Positions 11,148 to 18,791 of a DNA stretch of 26,160 nt are shown here, piece by piece (the first letter of the stretch is position 1; the number at the start of each line of letters is the position of its first letter). The stretch is from Candidatus Adlerbacteria bacterium (GTDB taxonomy: Bacteria > Patescibacteriota > Minisyncoccia > Phycocordibacterales > SBAW01): NCBI GenBank assembly GCA_903824155.1, contig CAIJVL010000039.1, positions 1-26,160 of the forward strand, given 5' to 3'. Made by a program: the position numbers and the translations under genes. The notes under the pieces are model-generated. The model saw only the letters and a program-made list of their open reading frames with translations. It was not told the DNA's origin and did no database searches.

Positions 11148-12422
11148 TTACCGCAGTTTATACTGTGATAAAAACACATCCCTAAACTCTTCAAAGTTAC
11201 CGTCCAAAATAGATTGGCGAATCTTCTCTACTAATCGCGTTAAAAAGCGGATATTGTGCATGCTTGCCAAAATAGGCCCAAGCATCTCATGCGTACGGAA
11301 GAGATGATGTATATAACTGCGCGAATGATTTTTGCAGACGGTACAATCGCAGTCGGCATCAATTGGGCCAAAATCGCTTATATACTCGCTATTTGGGATT
11401 TGTATCTTGCCTTTACTGGTAAATAATCCGCCATTTCGACCGTTGCGCGTCGGTACAACGCAGTCAAAAGTGTCGATGCCGCTTGCAACACCTATAAACA
11501 TATCTTCCGGCTCGCCAATACCTAAAAGGTGGCGCGGTTTTTCTTTGGGCAAAACGCTATTAACTTTATCCAAAATACCCAGTATGTCCTGCTTGCTAAA
11601 TGAGCCGCCAATGCCATAGCCGTCAAAGTCCATACTAGCAAGCATTTGTGCGCTCTCGATGCGCAGGTCGGCATAGCGGCCGCCCTGCACGATGCCGTAA
11701 ATTCCCTGCTGGTTATTTTTTTCGATATTGCCGCGATGAGCCCTTAAAGAACGGTCGGCCCAGCGATGCGTGCGCTCCATCGCCTCCTTTTGGTACTCAT
11801 AATCGGCCGCAGGGCTGGTGCACTCGTCGAACGCATAAATAATATCGGCGCCAAGTCCGTGCTGAATTTCGATAGAACGCTCGGGCGTAAAACGATGGAG
11901 CGAGCCGTCGACATGCGAGGTAAACGATACGCCGTCCTCGTCGACTATTGCCAGCTTGCCGTGGCTGGTGGCTAAATCCTCATCCCAAAAAACCGGAGAA
12001 GGAATCCTCTCCCGCTCCCCTTGGCCGCTCGCAGCGCTCGCGTCCAAGGATTCCTTCTCCGGTTTTGATAACTTGGATATTTTCTTACCGAATCCTTCCC
12101 CCAAAGAAAATACCTGAAAGCCGCCGGAGTCCGTCATAATGGGACCGTTAAAGCCCATGAATTTGTGGATGCCGCCCGCTTTCTCGATTAATTTTTCGCC
12201 AGGCGAGAGATATAAATGGTACGTGTTGGCAATAATTGTCTGCACGCCCAATTCTGGAAATTGCGTAGAGTCGATACCTTTGACATCGGCCTTAGTACCG
12301 ACCGCAACAAACGCCGGCGTTTTAATGTTGCCATGAGGGGTTGAAAGAACCCCTGCTCTCGCCAGAGTGCCAGAAATATTTCCTGCGATTTCTTTTTCTA
12401 TCGTGAATGTAATCGGCCGCAT
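11148..12422 (-). CDS. tgt: Queuine/preQ1 tRNA-guanine transglycosylase with an insertion near the active site
   Basis: Tgt swaps the wobble guanine of GUN-anticodon tRNAs for a queuosine precursor. The 424-residue protein has the general-base motif MTDSGGFQVFSLG (D98), GIGEPEDM and DTFDCVVPTRNGRNG (nucleophile Asp in the TIM barrel), and the zinc site CDCTVCKNHS with a later His (HHLFRTHE). Tgt is usually about 370-380 residues. Much of the excess sits between the SLG motif and LAIVDEDGVSF (about residues 112-157), which includes the translated family B palindrome (about 119-145) plus polar flanks. The insertion follows the D98 loop directly, so it probably protrudes near the tRNA-binding face. 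No queuosine synthesis genes are in the window, so the base donor is unknown. Confidence 0.95.
   Translation of the reverse strand: MRPITFTIEKEIAGNISGTLARAGVLSTPHGNIKTPAFVAVGTKADVKGIDSTQFPELGVQTIIANTYHLYLSPGEKLIEKAGGIHKFMGFNGPIMTDSGGFQVFSLGEGFGKKISKLSKPEKESLDASAASGQGERERIPSPVFWDEDLATSHGKLAIVDEDGVSFTSHVDGSLHRFTPERSIEIQHGLGADIIYAFDECTSPAADYEYQKEAMERTHRWADRSLRAHRGNIEKNNQQGIYGIVQGGRYADLRIESAQMLASMDFDGYGIGGSFSKQDILGILDKVNSVLPKEKPRHLLGIGEPEDMFIGVASGIDTFDCVVPTRNGRNGGLFTSKGKIQIPNSEYISDFGPIDADCDCTVCKNHSRSYIHHLFRTHEMLGPILASMHNIRFLTRLVEKIRQSILDGNFEEFRDVFLSQYKLR
11989..12066 (+). repeat. Family B in-frame palindromic element in tgt (antisense orientation)
   Basis: Arms 11989-12008 and 12047-12066 are perfect 20-bp reverse complements around a 38-nt core (12009-12046) that shares 32/38 bases with the uvrC core. 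Relative to its host gene the core is inverted compared with uvrC, so the same DNA is read in the other direction and yields a different peptide (ESLDASAASGQGERER). Read on the plus strand the core would give PAPLGRSQRS, close to the uvrC peptide PVPLGSSQRS. No stop codon arises in either host frame. Confidence 0.85.
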
Positions 12423-12458
12423 GTTTTGCTTACTATACGTTGTTAGGAGAAAAAGAAA

Positions 12459-12482
12459 AAGGCCGCACAGATGGCGGCCTTT
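12459..12482 (-). terminator. Terminator after the 103-residue unknown gene
   Basis: Stem AGGCCGC/GCGGCCT with a 7-nt loop and flanking A/T pairs; on the minus strand it continues TTTTTCTTTTT. It lies about 11 nt after the stop codon at 12494 and separates that gene from tgt. Confidence 0.85.
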
Positions 12483-12493
12483 CGTTAGAATCG

Positions 12494-12805
12494 TTAGACA
12501 GCAATGTGAATTACTTCACCCCAGTTGCCTCCGCGGATCTTGCTAAGTGTATATGAGCAGTCTTTGAAGTGGATCATGTCGCCAAAAATTTTGGCGTCGG
12601 CATGCAGCTGGTCGCAAAATGCCTGTTCGCCGCCCACCAGCGTTACCGGAGCCTGCATCCGTACAACGGCGCTCGGTGGGACCGATGCCGGCGTCGTTGG
12701 CTCGTTGGCAAACACGATCTTTGCTGCGACAGAGTCGTCAAACAATATCTTGCTTCCGATTGTTACCATGCGGGCGGGATTAAGCATCGTAGCGTGTTTC
12801 ATCAT
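12494..12805 (-). CDS. Hypothetical protein, 103 residues
   Basis: I do not recognise this family. The start is ATG 12805 (MMKHATMLNPARMVTIGSKI), supported by an AAAGGAG Shine-Dalgarno; the longer open frame to 13003 would run through a terminator and the FKBP gene and is rejected. The protein looks soluble, with alternating hydrophobic residues suggesting a beta-rich fold and two cysteines (FCDQ, KDCS). It has terminators on both sides (12840-12871 and 12459-12482), so it may be its own transcription unit or receive read-through from the FKBP gene. Confidence 0.7.
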   Translation of the reverse strand: MMKHATMLNPARMVTIGSKILFDDSVAAKIVFANEPTTPASVPPSAVVRMQAPVTLVGGEQAFCDQLHADAKIFGDMIHFKDCSYTLSKIRGGNWGEVIHIAV

Positions 12806-12839
12806 GCGCTCCTTTTGAACTACCAAAGGACACGATAGC

Positions 12840-12871
12840 AAAATCCGCCCTTTTTTACTAGGGCGGATTTT
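12840..12871 (-). terminator. Hairpin terminator after the FKBP gene
   Basis: An 11-bp perfect stem AAAATCCGCCC/GGGCGGATTTT with a T-rich plus-strand loop. It lies 22 nt beyond the FKBP stop. The U-run on the minus strand is only the TTTT closing the stem, so efficiency may be modest. Confidence 0.65.
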
Positions 12872-12893
12872 GAAAATAGTTTTAGCCCAATTA

Positions 12894-13367
12894 TTACTGT
12901 GCTGTGGGAGCTGAGGTCGATGAGGCGACGTTAAGAAGCTCAACTTCGAACGTAAGCGTCGAATTGCCTGGTATCGGGCCGTAGTCGTTGGGGCCGTACG
13001 CAAGCGAAGGCGGAACTATAAGAATGCGCTTGCCTCCAACCTTCATGCCGGCAACGCCCTGGTCCCAGCCCGGTATCACCTGCCCTACGCCAAGCGTAAA
13101 CTGAAAAGGCTGTTTACCGACTGAAGTGTCGAACACTGTGCCGTTGTCGAGCTTGCCGGTGTAGTTAACGGTAACTAAATCGCCCGCTACTGCTGTAGTG
13201 CCAGTGCCAACTACTTCGTCCTGCACAACCAACTGGCTGCTTGCGGTCGAAGCCTCCTGTCCAGAATTATTTTGCAAAGTAGTAAAAGGGTTAAAAATAA
13301 AGAATAGTATAACGACTGCAATAGCGAGCACAACTGCAACACCTACCTGCAACTGCCGTGATGACAT
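12894..13367 (-). CDS. Membrane-anchored FKBP-type peptidyl-prolyl isomerase
   Basis: A 157-residue protein. Residues 8-27 form one membrane helix (VGVAVVLAIAVVILFFIF), followed by a short polar linker and an FKBP domain from about residue 50 to 148. FKBP marks are VTVNYTGKLDNGTVFDTS, the LGVGQVIPGWDQGVAGMKVGG block, PPSLAYG and LTFEVELL. It should catalyse prolyl cis-trans isomerisation of proteins on the outer face of the membrane. It follows the CAP-domain gene by 16 nt with no clear Shine-Dalgarno, consistent with a two-gene envelope operon. Minus-strand TATTAT touches the start codon, so a separate promoter is unclear. Confidence 0.93.
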   Translation of the reverse strand: MSSRQLQVGVAVVLAIAVVILFFIFNPFTTLQNNSGQEASTASSQLVVQDEVVGTGTTAVAGDLVTVNYTGKLDNGTVFDTSVGKQPFQFTLGVGQVIPGWDQGVAGMKVGGKRILIVPPSLAYGPNDYGPIPGNSTLTFEVELLNVASSTSAPTAQ

Positions 13368-13383
13368 ATAATAAAATTAATAG

Positions 13384-14442
13384 TTAATTGGGAAATAAAG
13401 CGTACCCAGTGTCAGCCGCTTCTTGTGTAATAATAACGCCTCCCTCGGATGTGGCAACCGCCGCTGCTTGCGTGCCCCCCGGCGCGCTTCCAATGAGCCG
13501 CGTGTTAATGGCAAAAAAGAACAGCGCCAAAGCGGCAACAAATACGCCTGCCGCCAGCATGCCTCCATGCTGTATCTGCAAATGCGTAAAAAAGGTAAAT
13601 AAAAGCGCGCCAAGCAAAAGTGCTGCAATAAATCCTAATAGCAAGTTGCTGGTTTGCTGCGGTTCGCTAAACGCGCGTATAAGCTGCCGAGTGATTGTTT
13701 GCGTAAACGAGTTAGATTGCGCAATGGCAGAAGCAGGAGCTGCGGTTGAAGCGCCCTCGACCGCAGGTGAGGCGGATGCTCCTGGTGCTGTCGCTACCGT
13801 AGCAGCCTTAGTTGAAGTATGTGTTGAGGGTAGTGCGACTGCGACTGCGGCAGATTGCGCATTTTTGGGCGTCCCAAAGTATTGCACAACATAGGTTGCT
13901 GGCTGACCTTGATACATCCCCTCTGCAACGCCGACGCCTATTTGCGTATACACAGGTTTTATAATATTGGCCCGGTGCGTAGGCGACGCCATCCAAGCGT
14001 TGACCACATCAACAGAATTAATAAAACGCACAGCTAAATTTTCGCCTGCATATTGGTACTGATAGCCCGAAGCACTTATCCACTGCCAAGGCGTTTTGCC
14101 GTCCGGCCCCACGTGAGAAAAATATCCCTGAGCTGCCATGTCGGCAGCCTTGGCTTGAGCTGCGCCGTCGAGCAAAGCATCTTCGGTTAAAGTGCCCGTG
14201 CCAGTATCGACCCTTTCGGTATTAGTAAGCGCGATTATCTCGGCAGGCACGACTGCGGCTAAAAATTGCTGGTCGCTTTGGCGCGCAACAAGGTTCGATA
14301 CTAAAAATCCTTCGGTCGCCAAGATGACCGCCAGAAAAAAGATAAGCCACGGGCGGTGCAAAATGCGCGGACGATGCGCATTGTGCGCGCCGGGGATAAA
14401 AAAGTGCCCAAAGTAATCCCGAACATACCGAAGGGGCTGCAT
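13384..14442 (-). CDS. CAP/SCP-domain protein with three membrane spans
   Basis: A 352-residue protein with a CAP (cysteine-rich secretory/PR-1) domain of the bacterial YkwD type. An N-terminal helix (PWLIFFLAVILATEGFLVSN, about 29-48) leads to the domain at about 85-205. Hallmarks are ALTNTERV, YFSHVGPDGKTPWQWI, YAGENLA and WMASPTHRANI, whose His and Glu residues form the usual CAP cavity. A Thr/Ala/Pro linker follows, then two further helices (LLLGFIAALLLGALLFTFF and MLAAGVFVAALALFFFAI) and a polar tail. The CAP domain should lie outside the cell; biochemical roles of bacterial CAP proteins vary and none is assigned here. The gene is divergent from the secreted protein at 14489 with only 46 nt between starts. 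Confidence 0.88.
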   Translation of the reverse strand: MQPLRYVRDYFGHFFIPGAHNAHRPRILHRPWLIFFLAVILATEGFLVSNLVARQSDQQFLAAVVPAEIIALTNTERVDTGTGTLTEDALLDGAAQAKAADMAAQGYFSHVGPDGKTPWQWISASGYQYQYAGENLAVRFINSVDVVNAWMASPTHRANIIKPVYTQIGVGVAEGMYQGQPATYVVQYFGTPKNAQSAAVAVALPSTHTSTKAATVATAPGASASPAVEGASTAAPASAIAQSNSFTQTITRQLIRAFSEPQQTSNLLLGFIAALLLGALLFTFFTHLQIQHGGMLAAGVFVAALALFFFAINTRLIGSAPGGTQAAAVATSEGGVIITQEAADTGYALFPN

Positions 14443-14473
14443 GCATATATGGTATCACGCTAAAAAAGCCGTA

Positions 14474-14479
14474 TATAAT
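14474..14479 (+). promoter_or_regulatory. -10 box (TATAAT, 9 nt before ATG)
   Basis: A consensus TATAAT lies nine bases before the ATG at 14489. No -35-like hexamer or Shine-Dalgarno is visible, so transcription probably begins within a few bases of the start codon. Confidence 0.55.
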
Positions 14480-14488
14480 TACCTGTGT

Positions 14489-15298
14489 ATGAAAAAGCTT
14501 CTCTCTGTGTATCTGTTGGCGGCGTTTGTATTGATCCCTTCAGTATCTATGGCAGCGGGGTTTGCCAAGGATCCCATTTTCCTTTCTAAAACGCCGGTTA
14601 CCGAGGGTCAAAGCGTGCATATGTACGCCGTTATCAGCAACACCGACACCGCGGTATTTGTGGGTACGCTCGTTTTTTATGATGGCACCGCCAAAATTGG
14701 CGGTACAGCGATAAACTTGGCAGCCGGCGCAACACAAACGGCATCGGTATTGTGGACGCCAGCCGCAGGAGTACACGCCATAAACGCGCAGCTGGTTGCC
14801 AAAGACGGCTCTGTTGCCGAGCAGACTGCGCAAAACTTTACTATCAACGCCAAGCCGCAGCCGGTTAGCACCACCGGCAGCAATACAGCATTTGCACAAA
14901 CGGCCGCAAGCATCGACTCATCGGCCGCGATACAAAAAGATATTGCCGGCGTATCGCCTCAGGTGGCAAGCGTTACCGAGCCGGTGTTTAGCACAATAGA
15001 CAGCGCTCGCAACGGCATTGCAAATGCGTTAGACGGACAGATTTCAACTACGAAACAAAAAGTTAGTACGACGCCCAAGCCCGGCATTGTGGCAGGTGCC
15101 GCAACCGAAGACGTGCAGGTACAAAACCCGACAACCGGCTTTTGGTACTGGCTCTACACCATTTACCTATGGATATTGATCGCCGTGCGCTGGCTTGTCG
15201 GCAACGCGGGAGTCTTTTACCCTGTGCTGGCTATAGCGTTCCTCTACCTTATATATAGAATGTACCGCCGCTTTAGGCGCCCCGCCTGGCAACGGTAA
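14489..15298 (+). CDS. Secreted Ig/CARDB-like protein with C-terminal membrane anchor
   Basis: A 269-residue protein. The start MKKLLSVYLLAAFVLIPSVS is a classic signal peptide, cleaved probably after SMA near residue 23; the longer upstream frame lacks this property. Residues ~25-120 look like a beta-sandwich: the pattern SKTPVTEGQSV, VGTLVFYDG, AGATQTASVLWTP, GVHAINAQL fits the CARDB/Ig-like repeats of bacterial surface proteins. A Ser/Thr/Ala-rich linker leads to two C-terminal hydrophobic helices (about 218-237 and 242-258) and a basic tail (YRMYRRFRRPAWQR), so the protein is probably held in the membrane with the beta domain outside. Function is unknown. Convergent with VKOR, whose stop codon is 1 nt away, with no terminator between. 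Confidence 0.8.
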   Translation: MKKLLSVYLLAAFVLIPSVSMAAGFAKDPIFLSKTPVTEGQSVHMYAVISNTDTAVFVGTLVFYDGTAKIGGTAINLAAGATQTASVLWTPAAGVHAINAQLVAKDGSVAEQTAQNFTINAKPQPVSTTGSNTAFAQTAASIDSSAAIQKDIAGVSPQVASVTEPVFSTIDSARNGIANALDGQISTTKQKVSTTPKPGIVAGAATEDVQVQNPTTGFWYWLYTIYLWILIAVRWLVGNAGVFYPVLAIAFLYLIYRMYRRFRRPAWQR

Positions 15299-15299
15299 A

Positions 15300-15734
15300 T
15301 TAGGCCAAGGTGCGGGTGCTGCGCCAATGCCACACGGCCAAGATACACAAAAGGAGCGTCGTTGCCGCAGAAATAGCGCAGTACATGCAGATGGCGTGTA
15401 TGACGAATATTTGCGTTAGTTCGTAGCCGATTGAACAGAGCAGCCCAATGGTTGCATAGACAAGCATGGCAAACCGCATACCCTTTCCAAACGGGTCATA
15501 CGCAAGCACTATGGCAAGCGCCAGCATATACAAGTAGTACACCACCCCTATATACGAGAGCGGGATGCCAAAGAACTTGGAATACATGCTGTTAAGCACT
15601 ATTTCGCAGCCGCCAATAGCGCAGGTAGGTGTAAGCCCCAAATGCTGGTAATACGCAAGAAAAAAAGTATCCCCCAACCCGATAAAGGTAGCAGCAATAA
15701 TATAAAAAGGCGTCAGCAGTATTTTCGGTTGCAT
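15300..15734 (-). CDS. Vitamin K epoxide reductase (VKOR) family protein
   Basis: A 144-residue, four-helix membrane protein. The VKOR signature is complete: paired cysteines C38 and C43 (CAIGGCE), the conserved Ser (VLNSMYSKFFGIP) and the active-site CMYC at 116-119. Bacterial VKOR re-oxidises a DsbA-like partner and passes electrons to quinone, driving disulfide formation outside the membrane. There is no fused thioredoxin domain and no DsbA in the window, so the partner must be elsewhere. The start ATG has a TATAGT box 8 nt upstream. It lies 21 nt downstream of msrA, on the same strand. Confidence 0.93.
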   Translation of the reverse strand: MQPKILLTPFYIIAATFIGLGDTFFLAYYQHLGLTPTCAIGGCEIVLNSMYSKFFGIPLSYIGVVYYLYMLALAIVLAYDPFGKGMRFAMLVYATIGLLCSIGYELTQIFVIHAICMYCAISAATTLLLCILAVWHWRSTRTLA

Positions 15735-15742
15735 ACATAAAG

Positions 15743-15748
15743 ACTATA
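15743..15748 (-). promoter_or_regulatory. -10 box of the VKOR gene (TATAGT, 8 nt before ATG)
   Basis: Minus-strand TATAGT lies eight bases before the VKOR start, just beyond the msrA stop. It matches the short box-to-start spacing of several neighbours. Confidence 0.4.
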
Positions 15749-15755
15749 CCACTTT

Positions 15756-16295
15756 TTATTTTTTAAGCAGCGCCTTAAACTTTTCCTGCACCTTTTCGAC
15801 TTTGGGAGTGATTATAAGCTGACAGTAGCCTGCGTCCTTGTGGTTTTCATAATACTTTTGATGGTAGTCCTCGGCTTTGTAGAATTGCACCAACGGCTCG
15901 ACGGTGGTGACAATTTTTTGTGAAAAATTAATTTGGATGTTTTGGATATACATCTCACTCATTTGCTTTTGCCTCTCGGTTGTGTAAAAAATCACTGAGC
16001 GGTATTGCGGACCCACGTCGTTGCCCTGCCGGCTCTGCGTTGTCGGGTCGTGCGATGCAAAATATACCTGCAAAAGTTCCGGAAAAGCGATTTGGTCCGG
16101 GTCGTACACTATCTTTGCAGACTCAACGTACGGCGTTTCGCCGGTAGAAACTTCTTCATAGCTCGGACCCTTACTCGTCTTATATTCAGGCCCCGAGTAC
16201 CCCGGCTCGACGCTCTCGACGCCTTTTATCATGAGAAATACCGCCTCGGTGCACCAGAAGCATCCGCCGCCAAAGATTATGGTTTCGTGTTGCAT
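15756..16295 (-). CDS. msrA: Peptide-methionine (S)-S-oxide reductase
   Basis: MsrA reduces the S-epimer of oxidised methionine in proteins. The 179-residue protein starts MQHETIIFGGGCFWCTEAVF, with the catalytic Cys in GCFW, and continues with VEPGYSGP, YEEVSTGETPYVES, the PTTQSRQGNDVGPQYRS block and a C-terminal AEDYHQKYYENH. The open frame extends upstream to 16499, but homology begins at ATG 16295, and a TATACA box lies nine bases before it. With VKOR immediately downstream it makes a small redox-protection pair. MsrB is not visible. Confidence 0.95.
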   Translation of the reverse strand: MQHETIIFGGGCFWCTEAVFLMIKGVESVEPGYSGPEYKTSKGPSYEEVSTGETPYVESAKIVYDPDQIAFPELLQVYFASHDPTTQSRQGNDVGPQYRSVIFYTTERQKQMSEMYIQNIQINFSQKIVTTVEPLVQFYKAEDYHQKYYENHKDAGYCQLIITPKVEKVQEKFKALLKK

Positions 16296-16304
16296 ATATA
16301 ATAG

Positions 16305-16310
16305 TGTATA
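16305..16310 (-). promoter_or_regulatory. -10 box of msrA (TATACA, 9 nt before ATG)
   Basis: Minus-strand TATACA lies nine bases before the msrA ATG; a TATTAT also lies between box and start. There is no Shine-Dalgarno. Confidence 0.4.
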
Positions 16311-16361
16311 CCACAGACGTATTATCCACAGAACCTCTAGCGCCCCGATGAGGAAGTCTGC

Positions 16362-16367
16362 TATCCT
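16362..16367 (+). promoter_or_regulatory. -10-like box of the fibre gene (TATCCT, 5 nt before GTG)
   Basis: TATCCT lies five bases upstream of the GTG start at 16373. It fits the leaderless pattern of this window, but the hexamer is weaker than the others. Confidence 0.3.
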
Positions 16368-16372
16368 AAGAC

Positions 16373-18787
16373 GTGATTCATACTTTTCTGGCGGGTATTC
16401 TTTTCTCTGTATTGAGCGTGGTGGGACTGGCTCATCCGTCTGCATTACCTGCCGCGGTCGACGACTCGGCCTCCCCTGCAGAGACGGTATCGGCTTCAAC
16501 CTCTACACCAGTTTTAACAACGCAAACAAAAACGACTACACCCGCCCCCATAATAGTGGAGCGTACGGTTGTATATCAGCCGGCTCCGATCACTTCGTAT
16601 GTTACGCAAGACGAGCTTAACAGCCAGCTGCAAAGTCTCAACAACTCCTTTCGCACTATTATATACGGCAATGTCAGCTCTGCGTCGCCGTACTCGGTAG
16701 GCGGCTTGTACAACGAAATAGCGCTGTCGAACCGGATAAACTCTTTACAGAACGTGGCGATCTCGAACTCGACACTGACCAATACTTCGGGAGGAGAGGA
16801 TTCGGACGACACGCTTGGCTCGCTCAGCGGCCTGTTCTCTATCGCACATGGCGGCACCGGCACCTCGAGTGCGCCGGCAGCCAATCAGCTGCTGCTGTCG
16901 GACACCAACGGCAACTGGGAATACGTCTCGACTTCGTCGCTGGGCATTACCGGCTCTTTTGGAGGAACCGGCACTACAACGCTTTCTAACGGGTTGGTAG
17001 TGAGCGGCGGCTGCATTTTTATTAACGGCGCATGCCTCAACCCGGCCGGCCTTACCAACTACTGGTCGCTCTCGGGCAGTAGCCTGTACAACAGCCAGGG
17101 CACCGCACTGGGTATTAATACTGCAAGTCCGGCCTACCCGCTCGACGTCAATGGATTTATCAACGCTGCGGGCAACTATGGTTATAAAATCGGCGGACAG
17201 ACCGTGCTTACTGCATCTTCCACAAGCGGGCTCACACTGGCAGGCATTGGCGCAGGTGCCAACCTTCTAGCAACCACATCTGCTGTTGCGGGCAATACCG
17301 CGTTTGGCTACCAGGCGCTGTTTAACGCAACCTCCTCGGCTTACAACACCGCGTTCGGGTACCAGGCGCTTAAAAGTATTGCGCTGACCACCGTCCCCGG
17401 CTATAACACAGCATTTGGGTATGAGGCCCTTTCATCGGTGACTGCCGGCGGTATAAATAATACTGGCATAGGGTATCTTGCGCTTTCTAACAATGGCGGC
17501 GGCAACAACAACACTGCTTTGGGCATGGGAGCATTGGCTGCAAATACAGGAGGCTACTCAAACACAGCAGTTGGTCAAAATGCGATGTACAACAATGCAG
17601 GAGGTCCGGGCAATACCGCAGTAGGACAACAAGCCTTGTACAACAACACGAGCGGCTCCTCCAACACTGCATTGGGTGGCAGCGCAGGCTATAACGGAGA
17701 CTCCGCCAGTTACCGTACGCTTATTGGAGCGGCAACCGCGGTCAATAACACAGGAGGCGCAAGCTCGACGGTAGTAGGTACCAATGCCATGGCAGGGAGC
17801 ACTTGTTGCTACTCGAACATCGGCTCAACTATAGTGGGCGCCAGCGCCGGCCTCAACTCCGGCAACAACAGCAACTTCAACGCCTTTTTTGGCCTGTACA
17901 GCGGCTACAACAATACGACCGGCAACGACAACTCTTTTTTTGGCGCGTATAGCGGTCAAAACATGACTGTCGGCGCAAACAATATCGCCATCGGATGGAA
18001 CGCTCTTTTACCTTCGGCGTCCGCCAGCAACCAGCTCTCCATCGGCAATTTTATTTTTGGCACAGGCCTGACTGCAACTACTTCCTCGACCACTGCGTTG
18101 CCCGTACCCACAGGATTCCTTGGCATAGGCACCAGCACCCCATACGCGCGCCTGTCGGTTTGGGGCAGCGACGCAGCCAGCTCTACGCTTGCATTTAACG
18201 TCATCAACAGCGCCTCGAGCACCGTTTTTGCCGTCTTTGACGGAGGCAATGCACAACTGTCGGGCACGCTGACCCAAAGCTCGGACAAGCGGCTTAAAAC
18301 AAACGTAGCGAGTTTGGATGCCTCTTCCTCATTGGCGGCCATTAATGCTTTGACTCCTGTAGCATATGACTGGCTCGACCCGGAAAAAGACAGCGTGCGG
18401 CAGTACGGCTTTATTGCGCAAGACGTGCAAAAGGTATTTCCCAACTTAGTTGCGACTACCTCGGCAACCGCTTTAACACCCGACGGGACGCTGGGGCTCA
18501 ACTACATCGGGTTAATCGCCCCGCTTGTCGAGGCGGTACAAACGGTCTCGAGCCAAGTAGCAAACCTTGCGGCTACGGTGGCAGGATTTGCAAGCAGCTT
18601 CCACACGCAGCAGCTGTGCATTGGATCGACTTGCATAAACCAAGAACAGCTTGCGGGTCTGCTTGAGCTCGAGCAACAGCAGGGACAGGTACAGATAGGC
18701 GCACCCATGCCGCCCGTCATTTCCGATGGCACTATGGCCACCGATACCGCCGCAGTTGCAACCGACACTCCGAACACCAGCCAATAG
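16373..18787 (+). CDS. Secreted fibre-like protein: beta-roll repeats plus S74 intramolecular chaperone
   Basis: An 804-residue surface protein starting at GTG (MIHTFLAGILFSVLSVVGLA), a signal peptide. A Thr/Pro-rich segment and a polar helical region follow, then GLFSIAHGGTGTSS and SLSGSSLYNSQGTALGI as in phage tail-fibre and trimeric adhesin shafts. From about residue 305 to 545 there are a dozen degenerate repeats of the type GNTAFGYQAL / SNTAVGQNAM / NNIAIGWNAL, matching left-handed beta-roll heads of YadA-like trimers. The end is a Peptidase_S74 chaperone: SSDKRLKTNV, with S637-D638 at the expected self-cleavage point, then YGFIAQDVQKVFP and LNYIGLIAPLVEAVQ. The family trimerises and then cuts itself. 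The protein ends with a Cys-containing tail. A role in attachment to another cell is inferred. Confidence 0.88.
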   Translation: MIHTFLAGILFSVLSVVGLAHPSALPAAVDDSASPAETVSASTSTPVLTTQTKTTTPAPIIVERTVVYQPAPITSYVTQDELNSQLQSLNNSFRTIIYGNVSSASPYSVGGLYNEIALSNRINSLQNVAISNSTLTNTSGGEDSDDTLGSLSGLFSIAHGGTGTSSAPAANQLLLSDTNGNWEYVSTSSLGITGSFGGTGTTTLSNGLVVSGGCIFINGACLNPAGLTNYWSLSGSSLYNSQGTALGINTASPAYPLDVNGFINAAGNYGYKIGGQTVLTASSTSGLTLAGIGAGANLLATTSAVAGNTAFGYQALFNATSSAYNTAFGYQALKSIALTTVPGYNTAFGYEALSSVTAGGINNTGIGYLALSNNGGGNNNTALGMGALAANTGGYSNTAVGQNAMYNNAGGPGNTAVGQQALYNNTSGSSNTALGGSAGYNGDSASYRTLIGAATAVNNTGGASSTVVGTNAMAGSTCCYSNIGSTIVGASAGLNSGNNSNFNAFFGLYSGYNNTTGNDNSFFGAYSGQNMTVGANNIAIGWNALLPSASASNQLSIGNFIFGTGLTATTSSTTALPVPTGFLGIGTSTPYARLSVWGSDAASSTLAFNVINSASSTVFAVFDGGNAQLSGTLTQSSDKRLKTNVASLDASSSLAAINALTPVAYDWLDPEKDSVRQYGFIAQDVQKVFPNLVATTSATALTPDGTLGLNYIGLIAPLVEAVQTVSSQVANLAATVAGFASSFHTQQLCIGSTCINQEQLAGLLELEQQQGQVQIGAPMPPVISDGTMATDTAAVATDTPNTSQ

Positions 18788-18791
18788 CGCC

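Noticed and set aside
12806..13003. N-terminal extension of the 103-residue hypothetical protein
   Set aside because: It would run through a terminator hairpin and the 3' end of the FKBP gene; the AAAGGAG site fixes the start at 12805.
16296..16499. Long N-terminal extension of MsrA
   Set aside because: MsrA homology begins at MQHETIIFGGG; the extension is the shadow of the fibre gene on the opposite strand.
17290..18010. NTAFGYQAL-type tandem repeats as a CRISPR or DNA-level repeat array
   Set aside because: The repetition is at the protein level (beta-roll repeats) with divergent DNA; spacing and sequence do not fit CRISPR.
16373..18787. Prophage tail fibre
   Set aside because: The protein has a signal peptide, and no phage structural, lysis or integrase genes are nearby; it is better read as a cell-surface protein.
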